Virus record (IMG/VR): IMGVR_UViG_3300036944_000737
Coordinates: 1-49,299 of that record
Direction: 5' to 3' (one strand)
From: a virus
Length of the DNA: 49,299 nt
Shown: piece after piece, positions 7,046 to 15,191 of the stretch
Numbering within the stretch: position 1 is the first letter of the stretch
Layout of the letters: each line of letters begins with the position of its first letter
Made by a program: the position numbers and the translations under genes
The notes under the pieces: model-generated
Database searches by the model: none
What the model saw: only the letters and a program-made list of their open reading frames with translations
Told to the model about the DNA's origin: nothing

Positions 7046-8443
7046 TTACTCCTGGATGGCTGTGAAATGTTGCTCGACCGGCGTGATCGCCGGGCGAATG
7101 GACCCGTCCAATCGGACGAGGTTCGTGCTGCTGCTCTCTTGCGAGGACAGCCCTGCCAGTGCCGACGCATCGGCCTTGGCTTTCTTCAGCGCGTCCCGAA
7201 CCTGTTTCGGGGTGCGGATCTTGGGGGCGTTCAGCAGCTTGTCGTCTGCCAGCCCCGCCGCGCGGGCCGCCGCGATGGCCTTCTTCTCAGCCTCCGCGTC
7301 GATCCATTTCTCCCGCCCGACCTTGTCGACGAGGCCATAGCCCGGTGCGGGCTGGCCCATCTCGGCCATGCGGTGTTCATGCGCCCTGACCTGCTTGATC
7401 CAGTCCTCGACCATGTCGAGCAGGTCGAGGCGCCGGGCGCGTTCCTCCGGCGAGCCGCTGTCAGGCGCGTTGGCCAGCTTCGCCTCGTCGGTGATCGGGT
7501 CGAAGTGCAGCCCGACCGCGTCCTCGGCACGCTTGCGCAGCGCCGGGCAGGAGCCCGCGGCCTTGCAGAACGTCTCGCGGCAATGGTCGCCCGGCGTCAG
7601 CCAGGTATCGGCCCACGCTTCTTCGGTCAGCGTGCCGGTGATCATGGCGCGGGCCTCGATCGCGGCTTTCGCGCGGCCCATCGCCCGCAGCATCTCCACC
7701 GACCATTCGACGAGATCGCCGACGGTGAAGGTTTCGCTGCGGATCCGGCCTTCCTTGTGAGGGGCGCGGGGCTGGACGATCGTTACCGTGACGCGGTCAA
7801 CGTCCAGCCCCTGATTGGCTAGCATCGCGCCGAGGGCATAGGTGCGCAGCTGCGGATTGCCCATCGCCTCCACCACGACCCCCCGGCCGCCTTTCAGATC
7901 GACGATCTCCAGCCGACGTTCTGCCGGCAAATAGATCACCGCGTCGCCCGTGCCGCCCGCGTCGAAGGGCGGGTCCAGAGCTTCGAGGCTGAAGCGTTGC
8001 TCGATCCACAACGTGTTGACGTGGCCATACTGATCGCCCGTCCCGCCGCAGTAACCGCACGGGCTGCTGTCTGTAGGGCAGTCCTTGGCCACACCGGAGC
8101 CGCGGCACTCGTCACATTTTTCGCCGGCGATCCAATCCTGCTCGCCGAACCCCTTCCGCACATAGTCGACGTATTGCTGCGCCGTGTCGGCCATCTCTTC
8201 GTCGACCTCGAAGGAGAATTTCTTCCCTTTCTCGGTCGTGCCGATGAACCGATCGGCGTCGCCGCCGTCCCGCAAGCACCGCTCACCGAGTTGATGCGCA
8301 CAGGTTCCCCAATCGGCGGCTTCGCCGCTGGTATCGGGCAGGTTCATCGTCAGGGCCAGCGCGCCGGGACAGGCAAAGTTGCGCTTGGCCGCCGACGCGG
8401 ACCACACCGAATGCTCCCGGTCCGCGTGATGTTGCTGTGTCAT
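7046..8443 (-). CDS. DUF2800 protein, PD-(D/E)XK/Cas4-like nuclease predicted
   Basis: 465 residues starting MTQQHHADREH. Early WSASAAKRNFACPGALAL is the typical N-terminal helix of Cas4/RecB-type nucleases. A Cys-rich insert (CDECRGSG...CGYCGGTG) resembles a DnaJ zinc finger. The nuclease core follows: GTGDAVIYLP, then LEIVDLKGGRG (IVDLK is the D-x-K element), then NPQLRTYALGAM. Downstream CRETFCKAAGSCPAL may bind metal. With the SSB and polymerase it forms a common phage recombination/replication set. Exact activity unproven. Confidence 0.78.
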   Translation of the reverse strand: MTQQHHADREHSVWSASAAKRNFACPGALALTMNLPDTSGEAADWGTCAHQLGERCLRDGGDADRFIGTTEKGKKFSFEVDEEMADTAQQYVDYVRKGFGEQDWIAGEKCDECRGSGVAKDCPTDSSPCGYCGGTGDQYGHVNTLWIEQRFSLEALDPPFDAGGTGDAVIYLPAERRLEIVDLKGGRGVVVEAMGNPQLRTYALGAMLANQGLDVDRVTVTIVQPRAPHKEGRIRSETFTVGDLVEWSVEMLRAMGRAKAAIEARAMITGTLTEEAWADTWLTPGDHCRETFCKAAGSCPALRKRAEDAVGLHFDPITDEAKLANAPDSGSPEERARRLDLLDMVEDWIKQVRAHEHRMAEMGQPAPGYGLVDKVGREKWIDAEAEKKAIAAARAAGLADDKLLNAPKIRTPKQVRDALKKAKADASALAGLSSQESSSTNLVRLDGSIRPAITPVEQHFTAIQE

Positions 8444-8937
8444 GGGCGGGCAAACTCCCCGAATATCTCCGAAGCAGCTCGGACGTAGGCCGCGTGTGCT
8501 GCCTCGGGGGTGGAGTGGTAGCCGAGCGAGATTTGCCGGCCTTTGTGCGTGATGCAGGCCCTCCAGGCCCCACCCGCTTTGTGCCACCCGACGCCCTTGA
8601 ACCCGCTGGAGTTGTCGCTACGCAAGCCTTTGTTAGCCTCGTTTTCACCCCTGCTGGCTTCGCGGAGATTGGCCCAACGGTTGTCGCGCTTGTCCCCGCT
8701 CCTGTGGTCGACCTCGACCGGCCAACGCCCTTCTACGATAGCGAAGGCCAAGCGGTGCGCAGCGTAAGGGCGGCGCGCAATCGTCCCGTAGAGGTAGCCG
8801 TTTCCGTTGTCGCGGAGCCGCAGAGGCGATCCCGCGGCCACGCCGCGCGGCGGGACCAACCAGGCAAAGGTCCCGGTCGCGGGGTCGTAGGCCAGTCGGC
8901 GCTGGACCTCGACCGCACTAAGAGGCGATGTCGTCAC
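8440..8937 (-). CDS. HNH endonuclease with C-terminal AP2 DNA-binding domain
   Basis: 165 residues. The middle carries AAHRLAFAIVEGRWPVEVDHRSGDKRDNRWANLREAS, written here as key parts AHRLAF, EVDHRSGDK and NRWANLRE, the HNH core of phage homing-type nucleases. After a short NSSGFKGV linker comes an AP2-like domain (WRACITHKGRQISLGYHSTPEAA). Such genes are often free-standing homing endonucleases. It overlaps both neighbours by 4 bases, so it appears integrated in the operon. Confidence 0.88.
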   Translation of the reverse strand: MTTSPLSAVEVQRRLAYDPATGTFAWLVPPRGVAAGSPLRLRDNGNGYLYGTIARRPYAAHRLAFAIVEGRWPVEVDHRSGDKRDNRWANLREASRGENEANKGLRSDNSSGFKGVGWHKAGGAWRACITHKGRQISLGYHSTPEAAHAAYVRAASEIFGEFARP

Positions 8938-9113
8938 GGCAGCACCTCACTGAAGCTGGTCCACTTGCCCGGCGCGTAGACATGGACAGGCATCCCGGCG
9001 TTCGAGAACACCAGCCAGCCCGTGTCTTGCGAGTAGAAGAACCGCTCGGCTTCGATCTCGACGTCGTCGTACTCGGCCGAGACGCAGACGGTGAAGCGGC
9101 GAAGGGCGCTCAT
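8934..9113 (-). CDS. Small hypothetical protein
   Basis: 59 residues starting MSALRRFTVCVSAEYDDVEIEA. Pattern suggests a small beta-sheet domain. ATGA overlaps on both sides. No family recognised; role probably accessory to the early operon. Confidence 0.65.
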   Translation of the reverse strand: MSALRRFTVCVSAEYDDVEIEAERFFYSQDTGWLVFSNAGMPVHVYAPGKWTSFSEVLP

Positions 9114-9388
9114 TCGACCCACTCCCCGCGCAGCACGCAGTGACGCGCGGGCATCATGGTCTTCGTGGCCGCGTTGAACTGCATCGTGGTTTCGTGCTGG
9201 AGGCAGGGCCCCTTGCGGTCCTCGTTGATGCCCGCCTGGATTACGAGACCGAGGCCGAGCATCAGCCAGACAGCGGCCGGGGCGAAGGCTGGGGCGAAAC
9301 CGAAATTGCGGCTGGCCGCGAAGCTGAACCACCCAAAGAGCACGGCCACGTAGCCGACCACCACCGCGGCAATGACAAAGCCCATCAC
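9110..9388 (-). CDS. Small membrane protein
   Basis: 92 residues (or 91 from the second Met). Two hydrophobic segments, about residues 3-22 (GFVIAAVVVGYVAVLFGWF) and 35-53, predict an inner-membrane hairpin; the last 40 residues are polar. It overlaps the preceding stop. Function unknown; superinfection or membrane-anchoring roles are only guesses. Confidence 0.65.
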   Translation of the reverse strand: MMGFVIAAVVVGYVAVLFGWFSFAASRNFGFAPAFAPAAVWLMLGLGLVIQAGINEDRKGPCLQHETTMQFNAATKTMMPARHCVLRGEWVE

Positions 9389-10296
9389 ACCGCCTCCCGA
9401 CCATAGGGGTTGTTCTCGATCGCGGCCCGGATCGCCGCGACGGCCTTGCCGTAGGCTTCCGGCCGGTCCGGGATCTTCGACAGCCCGTCGATGCCCTTGC
9501 CGAGGGCCGACACGAAGATGGCCGCGCGGTCAGCGATCATGTTGGCCATCTGCGGGGGTGCCAGGCCGGCACCGTCGAACTTCTCGCCGTAGGCGACAAG
9601 CGCGTCGATCACGTCCTGCTTGGTGGCGGTCGGCGCCGGGGCGGGCGCGGCATCTTCTTCCTTCGGGGCCTCGTGGGCTTCCAGCAGCGCGATCGCATCG
9701 ACGATCTTGTCCGCCGGGCAGTCCGGGATGTCGCAGCCGATGATCTTCGGCACCATCTTGACCGTGTAGGCCATGCCGAATTTCTTCTGGAAGACGCCGA
9801 CGGCCTTGCGCAGGTCATCCAGCGTCAGGTCGTCGCCGCGGGTTCCCGCGACCTCGGCGGCCTCGTCAGCAGCATCTTGCGCTGCGTCCTCGGGGCTGGT
9901 CGGGTCGATGCGCTCTTCGCCGGTCGAGATATTGGCCGCTGAGGCGGTCGTCTCCGTCGAGGTCTCGATAGCGTCGGCCGCTTCGTCCTCGGCGATCTCT
10001 TCCTTGGTGCGCCGCGCCTTGCCCGGCGAGGGCTTGCCGCGTTCGCGCTGCGGTGTCTCGGCCTTGGGGGCCGGCTCGGCCGCGCGGGGGTCGAATTCCG
10101 CGTTGGCCGCTTCGACGGCCGTGCTACCGCGGCTGCCGACGGGTGTCACGTCGTTCGGCGTGTCGGGCTGCGCGGCGGCCGGCGCGCTTTCATACCGGCC
10201 AAAGCCAAGGGCCGACATGGCGTTGTCAATGTAGTGCGACACGGCACCAGAGCCGACGTATTCCTCGGGCACGAGGATTTCGATTTTCAGTGTCAT
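9385..10296 (-). CDS. Hypothetical protein, disordered middle with conserved C-terminal domain
   Basis: 303 residues. Residues 1-40 form a small ordered start. About 40-150 are Ala/Glu/Thr-rich, low-complexity and probably disordered. About 150-300 look folded: LDDLRKAVGVFQKKFGMAYTV, IIGCDIPDCPADKIVDAIALLE, then a second helical region. GGAGG precedes the start. The gene lies between a helicase and small genes, suggesting a replication or recombination accessory. No family recognised. Confidence 0.65.
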   Translation of the reverse strand: MTLKIEILVPEEYVGSGAVSHYIDNAMSALGFGRYESAPAAAQPDTPNDVTPVGSRGSTAVEAANAEFDPRAAEPAPKAETPQRERGKPSPGKARRTKEEIAEDEAADAIETSTETTASAANISTGEERIDPTSPEDAAQDAADEAAEVAGTRGDDLTLDDLRKAVGVFQKKFGMAYTVKMVPKIIGCDIPDCPADKIVDAIALLEAHEAPKEEDAAPAPAPTATKQDVIDALVAYGEKFDGAGLAPPQMANMIADRAAIFVSALGKGIDGLSKIPDRPEAYGKAVAAIRAAIENNPYGREAV

Positions 10297-11636
10297 CTGG
10301 GTAGAACCTCCTGGATTGTCTGGACCTTGCGGAGCAGGGTGCTTTGGATCGCTTCGTGGACGGACCCGGCAATCGCAGCGACCCGAACGCGGGGCTGCCG
10401 GGTTTGGCTGTGGTTCGTCACGCGAAGGGCCATCTGGGCGCCGTCTTTTGGCACCCAGGACATTTCGACGAACATCAGCTCCGATGCGGCAGAGAGGTCG
10501 ATTGCCTCCCCGGCCGCCTGGATCTGCGCGAGGAACACCCGCGCCTCCCCATTGTGAAAAGCGAACACCGCGGCTTCGCGGTCTGTCGGCTTTGTAGATC
10601 CGTCAATTCCGACAACGCCGACGTGCGAAAGCCCTTCCGCCAGCTCGCGGCCCACATCCTTGTGCCAGTAGGCGAGGACGATCTTGTCGAGGCCGCAGTC
10701 GAACTCTTCCTTGATGGCCTCCACGACGGCCTTCGCCACGATCCCGCCGGTCAGCCGCAGCAGCGGCCCGAGGTGCATCTCCAACGCCTTGGTGTCGCCC
10801 GCGTCGATCGCAGCGATCACCTCGGCGCCGACCTTGTCGGCTTCGCGCCGGGCGCGCTCCGAGACGATCAGCGGGAAGGTCTCGTAGATGGGCGGCAGGA
10901 TACCCACGGCCTGCTGCGTGCGGCGCAGCATCAGGCCGTCGATCCGGTCGCGCAGCTCCTCGAGATTGCGCCCGCCGGTGATGACTGTGATCGTGCTCCA
11001 CGCCGACAGCTTCTTCGGCCGCGTCGTGCAGTAGCGGTTCAGGAAGGCGTCGGGCGACGACACGTTCGGCCATCCCCTCGCCGGGTCGGCCACCAGCCGC
11101 TCCGGGGAGCCACCGCGCAGCATCGGATAGAGGTCATTCGGCGAATTTGGCATCGGCGTACCTGTCAGGCACCAGACGCGCTCTGCGGTCCCCGCCAGCG
11201 CGTAGCGCGTCAGCAGGTCGTCCTTCTCGCCGAAGGTGCCAAACACCGCCTGTGTGCGCTTGGCGTCAAAGTTCTTGGCGTAGTGGGTCTCGTCGAGGAT
11301 CAGCAGGCCCCAGCGGCGGGACAGAAGTTGCGTCCGTGTCGCGGCTACGGCGATCGTCGGCCAGCCCACGATGGCGACATCCGCATCGGGGGCCAACGTG
11401 TCCTTGGGCGTCAGGATCTGGACCTTGCGCCCAAGAGCCGACCAGTCCGCGAAGCCTTTCCGCCAGACGCCCCGGCCCGAGGCCGTCGTGACGACCAGGA
11501 TCGTTTCGGCCAGGCACATATCGGCGGCCATGATCGCGGCGCCTGTCTTGCCGACCCGCGGCGCGTCGGCGAGGATCGCAAACGATCGCTTCGCCAGGAA
11601 TGTCGCGCCGTCGATCTGGTGGGGCATGGGTTTCAT
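10293..11636 (-). CDS. SNF2/DEAD-type superfamily 2 helicase
   Basis: 447 residues. Motif I ADAPRVGKTGAAI near residue 23 (Walker A), motif II LILDETHYAKN (DETH box) near 113, motif III LTGTPMPNSPNDLYP near 160. The C-terminal RecA-like lobe includes AYWHKDVGRELAEGL, GEARVFLAQIQAAGEAIDLS and QMALRVTNHSQTR (motif VI-like). Phage SNF2-type ATPases remodel or unwind nucleoprotein during replication or recombination. It overlaps both neighbours by 4 bases and does not carry the FG end (VLPR). Confidence 0.88.
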   Translation of the reverse strand: MKPMPHQIDGATFLAKRSFAILADAPRVGKTGAAIMAADMCLAETILVVTTASGRGVWRKGFADWSALGRKVQILTPKDTLAPDADVAIVGWPTIAVAATRTQLLSRRWGLLILDETHYAKNFDAKRTQAVFGTFGEKDDLLTRYALAGTAERVWCLTGTPMPNSPNDLYPMLRGGSPERLVADPARGWPNVSSPDAFLNRYCTTRPKKLSAWSTITVITGGRNLEELRDRIDGLMLRRTQQAVGILPPIYETFPLIVSERARREADKVGAEVIAAIDAGDTKALEMHLGPLLRLTGGIVAKAVVEAIKEEFDCGLDKIVLAYWHKDVGRELAEGLSHVGVVGIDGSTKPTDREAAVFAFHNGEARVFLAQIQAAGEAIDLSAASELMFVEMSWVPKDGAQMALRVTNHSQTRQPRVRVAAIAGSVHEAIQSTLLRKVQTIQEVLPR

Positions 11637-11851
11637 TTGGGCGCCCGGTCTTTCGGCGCGGCGCGCTTGACGCGCAGGTCGGCGACGTCGAGGCAGTAAA
11701 ATCGGGCGTCAGTAGGGCCGTAGCACCCGCCGGTCCATTCCAGATCGCCTAGCAGGCTCCTGATGTCGGGCACCGTTGCGTCGGCGTCGGCGTAGACCGT
11801 CATGGTGATTTCGTAACAGCGAGTGTTCGCTTTGGTTTTGCTGGACATCAT
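11633..11851 (-). CDS. Small hypothetical protein
   Basis: 72 residues from MMSSKTKANTRCYE. SD AGGTG is close upstream. A longer start (MTQDKSRHD...) inside the repeated element at 11887 is possible but lacks an SD. Beta-alpha-beta-like pattern (YEITMTVYADADATV, IRSLLGDLEW). Lys/Arg-rich end. No family recognised. Confidence 0.6.
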   Translation of the reverse strand: MMSSKTKANTRCYEITMTVYADADATVPDIRSLLGDLEWTGGCYGPTDARFYCLDVADLRVKRAAPKDRAPK

Positions 11852-11886
11852 GTTCACCTGAAAATCTTGTTGGTCATGTCGGCTCT

Positions 11887-11907
11887 TGTCTTGCGTCATA
11901 CCAGACA
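11887..11907 (-). promoter_or_regulatory. 21-bp repeated element, copy c (diverged left half)
   Basis: Minus-strand TGTCTGGTATGACGCAAGAC plus A. It shares the core ATGACGCAAGACA and the TGTC/GACA flanks with the copies at 4341, 6389 and 43020. It lies about 35 bases upstream of the gene at 11633-11851 and just after the 11914 gene. Confidence 0.5.
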
Positions 11908-11913
11908 CGGGAG

Positions 11914-12216
11914 TCACGGTTCGTCAAGTGGGATCTTCACGCCGTTCACCTCGGCGCCGGTCAGGGCGTAGCCCACCGTGTCCACCCAGCTGTCGTAATG
12001 GTCGGGGGTCTCGCACAGACGGGCCAGCTTCAGCAGAACCATCATGGGCGACACGTCCTGCGCGGTGATCATCACCTCACGCCCCGTGTTGGCCATGTAG
12101 GCGGTCCAGAACCGGGCGATCCGGTCAAAGTTGTCCTCGGGCGTCCCGTAGGCCCCGCGGCGCGCTCCGTCGACGATGCGCTTGGCCTCGTCGGCGATGT
12201 GGGCCTTGACGTTCAT
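11914..12216 (-). CDS. DUF6378-like phage protein
   Basis: 100 residues starting MNVKAHIADEAKRIV. GARRGAYGTPEDNFDRIARFW, AQDVSPMMVLLKLARL and HYDSWVDTVGYA are characteristic of DUF6378 phage proteins. The fold resembles small all-alpha phage accessory proteins; biochemical role not established. Its ATG sits in the TTCGGATGA end of the RusA-like gene, with GGAGG 7 bases ahead. Confidence 0.75.
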   Translation of the reverse strand: MNVKAHIADEAKRIVDGARRGAYGTPEDNFDRIARFWTAYMANTGREVMITAQDVSPMMVLLKLARLCETPDHYDSWVDTVGYALTGAEVNGVKIPLDEP

Positions 12217-12641
12217 CCGAATGCCTCCTGTTCGGCGCCGATCGGGCGCACCGTGATCCACATGCCCGGCTTGTCGCCGTAGCGTTTCTCGAAGGACGAC
12301 CGCACGACTTGGCCGTCGTCGCCCCACACGACCATGTTCAACGCATCGACGCTCTTCTGAAAATTATCAAAATCGGGCTTTCGCGTCGGCCATTCCGTGC
12401 CTTCTCGGGCCGCTGTCTGGCGCTTCTTCGGCCACGATTGGGCGATCGGCACCACGACAAGCATATCCATCTGCAAGGGCCCCTCCAGCGGCGGGCGGTC
12501 TCCCATGACCTGCATCGCGGCGTATTTCAGCGCGGCCTCGAAGGCCCGCGTCTTCTCGGGCGTGTAGGTGTGGCCGGTGGCCTTGGCGAACCGGGGCCGA
12601 CCTTTGGCCACTGGAACGCCAAGGACAACGATCTCGATCAT
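12213..12641 (-). CDS. RusA-like Holliday junction resolvase
   Basis: 142 residues from MIEIVVLGVPVAKGRPRF. RusA-type signature: N-terminal KGRPRF, YTPEKTRAFE, and the acidic centre KPDFDNFQKSVDALN followed by DDGQVV. The family cuts four-way DNA junctions and debranches DNA before packaging. ATGA overlap with upstream gene. Ends EQEAFG-stop; the codons for its last residues double as the SD and start region of the next gene. Confidence 0.88.
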   Translation of the reverse strand: MIEIVVLGVPVAKGRPRFAKATGHTYTPEKTRAFEAALKYAAMQVMGDRPPLEGPLQMDMLVVVPIAQSWPKKRQTAAREGTEWPTRKPDFDNFQKSVDALNMVVWGDDGQVVRSSFEKRYGDKPGMWITVRPIGAEQEAFG

Positions 12642-12907
12642 CCGAACGCCTCGGGACCTTTCCCGATGCCCGGGTGCCGCGGCCAAGGCCGCCACGCTAT
12701 CGGCGGAACGTCCTTGGTGAACATGCACCAACGGCCTTCCTTGGCCAGCCAGCGCGAGGGCGTCACTGTCGTCCCGTCGGCCCCAGCGACGAATATCGTG
12801 ACCGGGACGTGCTCCTGCACCTCGACCTCGTTCTTGCCGATCTTGCGGGTGATGACGCGGGTCTCGCCACGCGGCGCGGAGGCCATGTCGAAGTTCCAGC
12901 CGGTCAT
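12638..12907 (-). CDS. DUF551-like hypothetical protein, FG C-terminus
   Basis: 89 residues. DMASAPRGETRVI near the start and WRPWP near the end (PPIAWRPWP) match the pattern of DUF551-like phage proteins. Beta-rich. Role unknown. Overlaps both neighbours. Ends GPEAFG-stop, with GAGGCGTTCGGATGA serving as SD and start for the RusA-like gene. Confidence 0.7.
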   Translation of the reverse strand: MTGWNFDMASAPRGETRVITRKIGKNEVEVQEHVPVTIFVAGADGTTVTPSRWLAKEGRWCMFTKDVPPIAWRPWPRHPGIGKGPEAFG

Positions 12908-13128
12908 GCCGCCAGTGCCTCCCGCATCCGCCGCAGGTCCATGATGGCTCGGCCGCAGCGTTTCCGCATGGGCAGGGACTCGGAATAGCGGGCGATCATG
13001 ATCAGCGTCTCGCGGGTGTCGAGCGCCATGTCGGCTGTCAGCGTGCCGTCGGCGTTGGCTGTGCGGGCGTCGCGGACGACTGTCCAGAAAAGCACGGCTT
13101 CGCCCGGCAGCAGGGAGCGGGCCGTCAT
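12904..13128 (-). CDS. Small hypothetical early protein
   Basis: 74 residues from MTARSLLPGEAVLFW. Helical and basic at the C-terminus (MRKRCGRAIMDLRRMREA). The start overlaps the Cro-like stop. Second gene of the early operon. No family recognised. Confidence 0.65.
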   Translation of the reverse strand: MTARSLLPGEAVLFWTVVRDARTANADGTLTADMALDTRETLIMIARYSESLPMRKRCGRAIMDLRRMREALAA

Positions 13129-13358
13129 GCGCCCGCCTCGAAATAGGGAGACAAGGCGACGGGCGCCCCGCGCTCTTTCTCCAGACAGAAGAGGAGGTTC
13201 AGCACCTGGGCGTCCGACACCTTGCCGCGTTTGACCCATTTGCGAACGGTTTCCTCGTCCGGGACATTGGCGACGCCGGCAGCCCGCAGTCGTGCGGAAA
13301 CCCTGCTGGTATCGGAAAAATGCTCGGTGAGGAATTTGACACTGCCGAATGTGGACAT
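13125..13358 (-). CDS. Cro-like early regulator
   Basis: 77 residues. VKFLTEHFSDTSRVSARLRAAG and EETVRKWVKRGKVSDAQVLNLL show a YdaS/Cro-like helix-turn-helix, in which VRKWVKRGKV resembles the recognition region. It is the first gene of the minus-strand early operon and is transcribed away from the repressor at 13511, the classic position of Cro. SD GGGAG precedes ATG, and the leader contains GTATGTCA half-sites. Confidence 0.7.
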   Translation of the reverse strand: MSTFGSVKFLTEHFSDTSRVSARLRAAGVANVPDEETVRKWVKRGKVSDAQVLNLLFCLEKERGAPVALSPYFEAGA

Positions 13359-13374
13359 GCTCGTCTCCCTGTCT

Positions 13375-13500
13375 GCCTACCGTCTGATTTGTATGTCAGG
13401 CATGGCAGACAGGTCAACACCTTTTTTGCCGCCATGGCGGTTGACAAACTGTCTATTTGCGTGGCATACATACGACATACTAAATCCACGTCCCGACAGG
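13375..13500. promoter_or_regulatory. Immunity control region: divergent promoters and operators
   Basis: Plus strand: TTGACA at 13441-13446, 18-base spacer, CATACA at 13465-13470, driving the repressor. Minus strand: TTGACC (13417-13412), 18-base spacer, TACAAA (13393-13388), driving the Cro-like gene. Half-sites GTATGTCA (13391), TGGCATAC (13462) and CGACATAC (13473) overlap the -10 boxes. The same half-sites recur near 38474-38515 and 47743-47761. Promoters assigned by eye. Confidence 0.65.
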
Positions 13501-13510
13501 AGCCTCCCCC

Positions 13511-13948
13511 GTGGCCAGAAAAGTCAGAACTTTCATCAGCGGCGACTCGGCGGCAGACGCCCCGCTGACCCCCAAGCACCTTACGAAACAGGAGTTCGGA
13601 CGACGGTTGTACAAGCTCCTGATCCAGAAAGGCTGGACCCAGAGCGAACTGGCCCGGCAAGCTGGCCTGTCCCGGGACAGCGTGTCAACCTACGTGCGCG
13701 GCTCGTCTCTCCCTGAGCCGCTGAACCTGGAGCGCCTAGCCAAGGCGCTCGACGTGACGACGACCGATCTGCTCCCCAACCACGCAGAGGCGGCCATCGA
13801 CGAAGACGTGCCGAGCCTGGAGCTCAGGGTCAGCACGGTCAACGGCTCGCTCAGCTACCTTCGCGTGAACCGCCTCGTCTCGACCCCGACCGCGATGAAG
13901 GTGCTCGAGATCCTGAACTCCGACGTGCTGCCGGACACCTCTAAATGA
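13511..13948 (+). CDS. CI-like lysogeny repressor (XRE helix-turn-helix)
   Basis: 145 residues from GTG with AGGAG 8 bases upstream. HTH at about 32-86: EFGRRLYKLLIQKGW, TQSELARQAGLSRDSVSTYVRG, LERLAKALDV. The remaining 55 residues are a short dimerisation-like region; there is no S24/LexA-type protease domain, so RecA-triggered self-cleavage is not expected and induction must use another route. It starts a plus-strand lysogeny operon and overlaps the Xis-like gene (ATGA). Confidence 0.82.
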   Translation: MARKVRTFISGDSAADAPLTPKHLTKQEFGRRLYKLLIQKGWTQSELARQAGLSRDSVSTYVRGSSLPEPLNLERLAKALDVTTTDLLPNHAEAAIDEDVPSLELRVSTVNGSLSYLRVNRLVSTPTAMKVLEILNSDVLPDTSK

Positions 13949-14238
13949 CACTCCTGAAGGAGTGCGAGGTCGCGCAGATCCTCCGCTGCTCGACATCCAA
14001 GATCAAGCGCCTCCGGCTCTCGGGTGCGCTGCCCTTCATCCCGGGACGCCCGGTCCTGATCGACGAAACCGATCTGAACGCATATCTGGAGCGTATGAAA
14101 TGTCGACCCCCAAACTCACTAAAGCCGACAACGGCTACTTCTACGCCATCTGGTCGGACAATGGGCGATCCAAACGCAAGAGCATGGGCACGCAAGACCG
14201 TGCTGTTGCGGAAAATCGGTTCGGCCAGTGGCTCCTGA
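13945..14238 (+). CDS. Xis/AlpA-like winged-helix DNA-binding protein
   Basis: 97 residues. First 50 (TLLKECEVAQILRCSTSKIKRLRLSG, LPFIPGRPVLIDETDLNAYLE) are a MerR/excisionase-like HTH. The C-terminal 45 residues overlap the integrase start in another frame and look non-conserved. Position directly before the integrase fits an excisionase (directionality factor) or an integrase activator. Confidence 0.7.
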   Translation: MTLLKECEVAQILRCSTSKIKRLRLSGALPFIPGRPVLIDETDLNAYLERMKCRPPNSLKPTTATSTPSGRTMGDPNARAWARKTVLLRKIGSASGS

Positions 14239-15191
14239 TCCGCAACGAGGCCCCCTCGGCCCCGGGTGAGATCTACAAGGTGGCCGATGTCTGGGAAGTG
14301 TACTGGACCCGCTACGGCAGCACAACAACAGGCGCCGCAACGCTGGCCTTCAACTGGAAGGCGCTGGAGCCGTTCTTCGGTGAGATGGCCGTTGGCCAAG
14401 TCGACCAGGGCGCGGTCGATGCCTACGTGGCCCGCCGGACAACAGGACGGCTCGGGCGCAAGGTGAAGCCGCAGACCTGCCGGAAGGAACTCTCCGCGCT
14501 GTTCGCCGCACTTCGCTTCTGCGCCCGGGCGCCCCACAAGCTCTACGACGCAGCCACGGTCCAGCCCGTCGATCTGCCCGAGGCCGCCGACCCGCGCGAC
14601 CGCTGGCTGCGGACCGAGGAGCTGCAGAAACTGCTGAATGCCGCGGCGCGCCTACGCCGGGGCGACCGGCTGTCGCGCGTCGAGCGGTTCCTCTGGCTGG
14701 CGCTGGAGACGGCCGCCCGCCAGCAGGCCATCCTGGACCTGACATGGGACCGGGTCGACTTCGAGGCCGGCGTGATCCACTACGACGTGCCGGGCCGCAA
14801 GAAGACCAAGAAGCGTCGCGCGGCGGTGGCTATCTCCAAAGCCCTACGGCCGGTGCTGGAGCGCGCCTATACCGAGCGCCGCAACAACCTGGTGCTGGAC
14901 AACGGGGCGCGCTGCTGGACCGCCGTGCAGCTCGTGGCTATCGAGGCGGGCCTCGGCGGCGTCAAGCCAGCGCCCCGCCAGAAGCCCGCCGCGACCGGGA
15001 TCAGCCCGCATGTCCTGCGCCACACGGCGGCTACCCATATGGCCCGTCGGGGCGTCCCGCTCTACGCCATCGCCAAGATCCTCGGGAACACGTCCCAGAT
15101 GGTCGAGAAAGTCTATGCCAAGTGGGCCCCGGACGATCCGGCCGGGACCGTCGACAAGATCAGCAACAGCCTGTTGGAGGCAGCAGAATGA
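14100..15191 (+). CDS. int: Tyrosine recombinase integrase
   Basis: 363 residues from MSTPKLTKADNGYF; upstream residues in this frame are a shadow of the Xis-like gene. N-terminal arm-binding domain, then a core-binding SAM-like domain (about 65-155), then catalytic domain. Catalytic residues: Arg in ALETAARQQAILDLTW, HVLRHTAATHM (HxxR), LGNTSQMVEKVYAKW with Tyr nucleophile; Asn replaces the usual His in LGH. Directs insertion at the tRNA-like attP 500 bases downstream. Confidence 0.93.
   Translation: MSTPKLTKADNGYFYAIWSDNGRSKRKSMGTQDRAVAENRFGQWLLIRNEAPSAPGEIYKVADVWEVYWTRYGSTTTGAATLAFNWKALEPFFGEMAVGQVDQGAVDAYVARRTTGRLGRKVKPQTCRKELSALFAALRFCARAPHKLYDAATVQPVDLPEAADPRDRWLRTEELQKLLNAAARLRRGDRLSRVERFLWLALETAARQQAILDLTWDRVDFEAGVIHYDVPGRKKTKKRRAAVAISKALRPVLERAYTERRNNLVLDNGARCWTAVQLVAIEAGLGGVKPAPRQKPAATGISPHVLRHTAATHMARRGVPLYAIAKILGNTSQMVEKVYAKWAPDDPAGTVDKISNSLLEAAE

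Noticed and set aside
10344-11699. 451-codon plus-strand ORF opposite the helicase
   Set aside because: Shadow; helicase motifs are on the minus strand.
13962-14099. N-terminal extension of the integrase
   Set aside because: Residues before 14100 are an out-of-frame copy of the Xis-like gene and contain no integrase features.
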